Shown here one piece after another: positions 6,903 through 8,730 of a stretch of 8,730 nt of DNA. Origin of the DNA: Actinomycetes bacterium (lineage in GTDB: Bacteria; Actinomycetota; Actinomycetes; Actinomycetales; Cellulomonadaceae); the NCBI GenBank assembly GCA_023388235.1, contig JAEWGQ010000442.1, forward strand, positions 1 to 8,730. Direction: 5' to 3'. Below the pieces are notes generated by a model, which saw only the letters and a list, made by a program, of their open reading frames with translations, did not search any database and had not been told where the DNA came from. Position numbers and translations under genes: made by a program. Each line of letters starts with the position of its first letter. Position 1 is the first letter of the stretch.

Positions 6903-8730
6903 CCAGCCCCGGCACCCCGGCCGCCCCCGCCGCCCCCGGTCCGACCCGGCCCGCGCCGCCGCGTCCCGGCCACGTGTGGGCGCCCGCCGCGCACGAGGTC
7001 GCGCTGCACCTGCCCGCGGCCGACGACGCCGGGGCGCAGACCGTCCCGCTGCGCCGGGACGAGGACGGGTGGTGGGCGCCGGACCGCGACCTGCCGCACG
7101 GCACGGACTACGCGTTCGTGCTGGACGGCGGCGACCCGCGGCCGGACCCGCGCAGCGCCTGGCAGCCCGCCGGGGTGCACGGGCCGTCCCGGGTGTTCGA
7201 CGCGTCGCGGCACGACTGGCAGGACGCCGGCTGGGCCGGCCGGGACGTGCGGGGCGCGGTGCTCTACGAGCTGCACGTGGGCACGTACACGCCCGAGGGC
7301 ACGCTCGACGCCGCCGCCGCCCGCCTGGACCACCTGGCCGCCCTCGGGGTGCAGGTGGTCGAGCTGCTGCCGGTCGCGCCGTTCAACGGGGTGCACGGCT
7401 GGGGCTACGACGGTGTCGGGCTCTACGGCGTGCACGAGCCGTACGGCGGCCCGGCCGCGCTGCAGCGGTTCGTCGACGCCGCGCACGCCGCCGGGATCGC
7501 GGTGTGCCTCGACGTGGTGCACAACCACCTGGGGCCGTCCGGCAACTACCTGGGCGAGTTCGGGCCGTACTTCACCGACGCCCACCACACGCCCTGGGGC
7601 GCGGCGGTGAACCTGGACGGCGAGGGCTCGGCGCAGGTCCGCCGGTGGATCGTGGACTCGGCGCTGCGCTGGCTGCGCGACTTCCACGTGGACGCCCTGC
7701 GCCTGGACGCCGTGCACGCCCTGGTGGACGACTCCCCCCGGCACGTCCTCGCGCAGCTCTCGGACGAGGTCGCCGACCTGGCCCGGGAGCTCGGGCGCCC
7801 GCTGTCGCTGATCGCCGAGGTCGACCTCAACGACCCGGTGAGCGTCACCCCGACGTCCGAGGGCGGCTGGGGCATGTCCGCGCAGTGGGCGGACGACGTG
7901 CACCACGCGCTGCACGCCCTGCTGACCGGCGAGCGGCACGGCTACTACGTGGACTTCGGCACGCCGGCCACGCTGCGCAAGGCGATGCGCGACGTGTTCG
8001 TGCACGACGGCGGCTACTCGACGTTCCGCGAGCGCGACTGGGGCCGTCCGGTGCCGGCGGACGTCGACGGGCACCGGTTCGTCGTGTTCGGCTCGGACCA
8101 CGACCAGGTGGGCAACCGCGCCCTGGGCGACCGGCCGACGGCGACGCTGGACGACGGGGCGCTCGCCGCGTCGGCGGCGCTGGTGCTGCTGTCGCCGTAC
8201 ACGCCGATGCTGTTCATGGGCGAGGAGTGGGGCGCGCGCACCCCGTGGATGTACGTGACCGACCACCCGGAGCCGGAGCTCGCCCAGGCGGTGCGCGACG
8301 GCCGGGCGCGGGAGTTCGGCGGGCACGGCTGGGCGGAGATGTACGGCGAGGACGAGTCGACGTTCCGGGTGCCGGACCCGCAGGACCCGGCGACGGCCGC
8401 CGCGAGCCGCCTGGACTGGGACGAGCCGGACCTGCCGGGTCACGCGCGGATGCTGGACTGGTACCGCCGGCTCGTGGCGCTGCGCCAGGAGGTGCCGGAC
8501 CTCGCCCGGGGCGACCGCGCCGCGACGGACCTCACGTGGGCCCCCGACGCCGAGCCCGTGGACGGCGCGTGGGCGGACTGGCTCGTGCTGCACCGCGGGG
8601 ACGCGCGCGTCGCGGTGAACCTCGCGGACTCCGAGCGCGTGGTGCCGCTGGGCACGGACCGCACGGACCTGACCGTGCGCGCGGCGTGGGCCACGGCCCG
8701 CGTCTCGGCACCCGGTCCGGACGGCGGGGA
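6899..8730 (+). CDS. treZ: Maltooligosyl trehalose trehalohydrolase TreZ (GH13), 3'-truncated by the window edge
   Basis: Hydrolyses the alpha-1,4 bond next to the trehalosyl end of maltooligosyl trehalose, releasing free trehalose, the last step of the pathway. The frame is open from ATG 6899 to the window end, 610 complete codons with no stop; at this length little of the protein should be missing. After a Pro/Ala-rich N-terminal tail (residues 1-24) come an E-set-like domain starting GHVWAPAAHEVAL, the segment VLYELHVGTYTPEGT, and the GH13 barrel: DVVHNHLG at 205-212, LRLDAVHAL with nucleophile D270, LIAEVDLND with acid/base E307, and SDHDQVGNR with D402. YTPMLFMGEEWG and DHPEPEL are also typical of TreZ. 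GNYLGEFGPYFTD and the four-base overlap with treY leave little doubt. The His in DVVHNH replaces the Tyr seen in many GH13 enzymes. Confidence 0.95.
   Translation, partial: MTSPGTPAAPAAPGPTRPAPPRPGHVWAPAAHEVALHLPAADDAGAQTVPLRRDEDGWWAPDRDLPHGTDYAFVLDGGDPRPDPRSAWQPAGVHGPSRVFDASRHDWQDAGWAGRDVRGAVLYELHVGTYTPEGTLDAAAARLDHLAALGVQVVELLPVAPFNGVHGWGYDGVGLYGVHEPYGGPAALQRFVDAAHAAGIAVCLDVVHNHLGPSGNYLGEFGPYFTDAHHTPWGAAVNLDGEGSAQVRRWIVDSALRWLRDFHVDALRLDAVHALVDDSPRHVLAQLSDEVADLARELGRPLSLIAEVDLNDPVSVTPTSEGGWGMSAQWADDVHHALHALLTGERHGYYVDFGTPATLRKAMRDVFVHDGGYSTFRERDWGRPVPADVDGHRFVVFGSDHDQVGNRALGDRPTATLDDGALAASAALVLLSPYTPMLFMGEEWGARTPWMYVTDHPEPELAQAVRDGRAREFGGHGWAEMYGEDESTFRVPDPQDPATAAASRLDWDEPDLPGHARMLDWYRRLVALRQEVPDLARGDRAATDLTWAPDAEPVDGAWADWLVLHRGDARVAVNLADSERVVPLGTDRTDLTVRAAWATARVSAPGPDGG

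Noticed and set aside
6431..8593. Long - strand open frame opposite treY and treZ
   Set aside because: Same reason: it is the mirror of the treZ codons, with no recognisable domain.

Overview
The window is very GC-rich DNA, well above 70% by eye, with codons ending almost entirely in G or C, GTG starts and four-base gene overlaps. That and the protein sequences point to a high-GC actinobacterium; the trehalose gene order and protein style would fit a Cellulomonas-like member of the Micrococcales, but the genus is an inference.

Left part (1-1441, + strand): the 3' part of a HemK/PrmC-related protein-glutamine methyltransferase gene whose start lies before the window, then, 51 bases on, a complete nicotinamidase gene (pncA). 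They may be co-transcribed. From 1442 to 1713 there is a 272-base gap between convergent genes, with no convincing gene but with short inverted repeats, a GCTCGG triplication and a GC-rich 16-base tandem repeat. On the - strand, 1714-1920 encodes a 68-residue helical protein of unknown function.

Middle and right part (1921 to the end, + strand): a 204-base divergent intergenic region holds the most AT-rich spot of the window, a direct repeat of GGGTGAANGG and a leader able to form several helices, one of which would cover part of the glgX ribosome binding site. Then follows a tight operon: glgX (treX-type debranching enzyme), treY (maltooligosyl trehalose synthase) and treZ (maltooligosyl trehalose trehalohydrolase, running off the right edge). 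The genes overlap by four bases each (GTGA, ATGA), which indicates translational coupling.

The three enzymes form the TreX-TreY-TreZ route: GlgX removes branches from glycogen to give linear maltodextrins, TreY turns the reducing-end maltose unit into a trehalosyl end, and TreZ cuts off free trehalose. All visible GH13 catalytic residues are present. The coding content is ordinary. The part that deserves a second look is the glgX leader and the small divergent gene that shares its promoter region. I found no evidence for a new multi-gene system, mobile element, CRISPR array or RNA gene.
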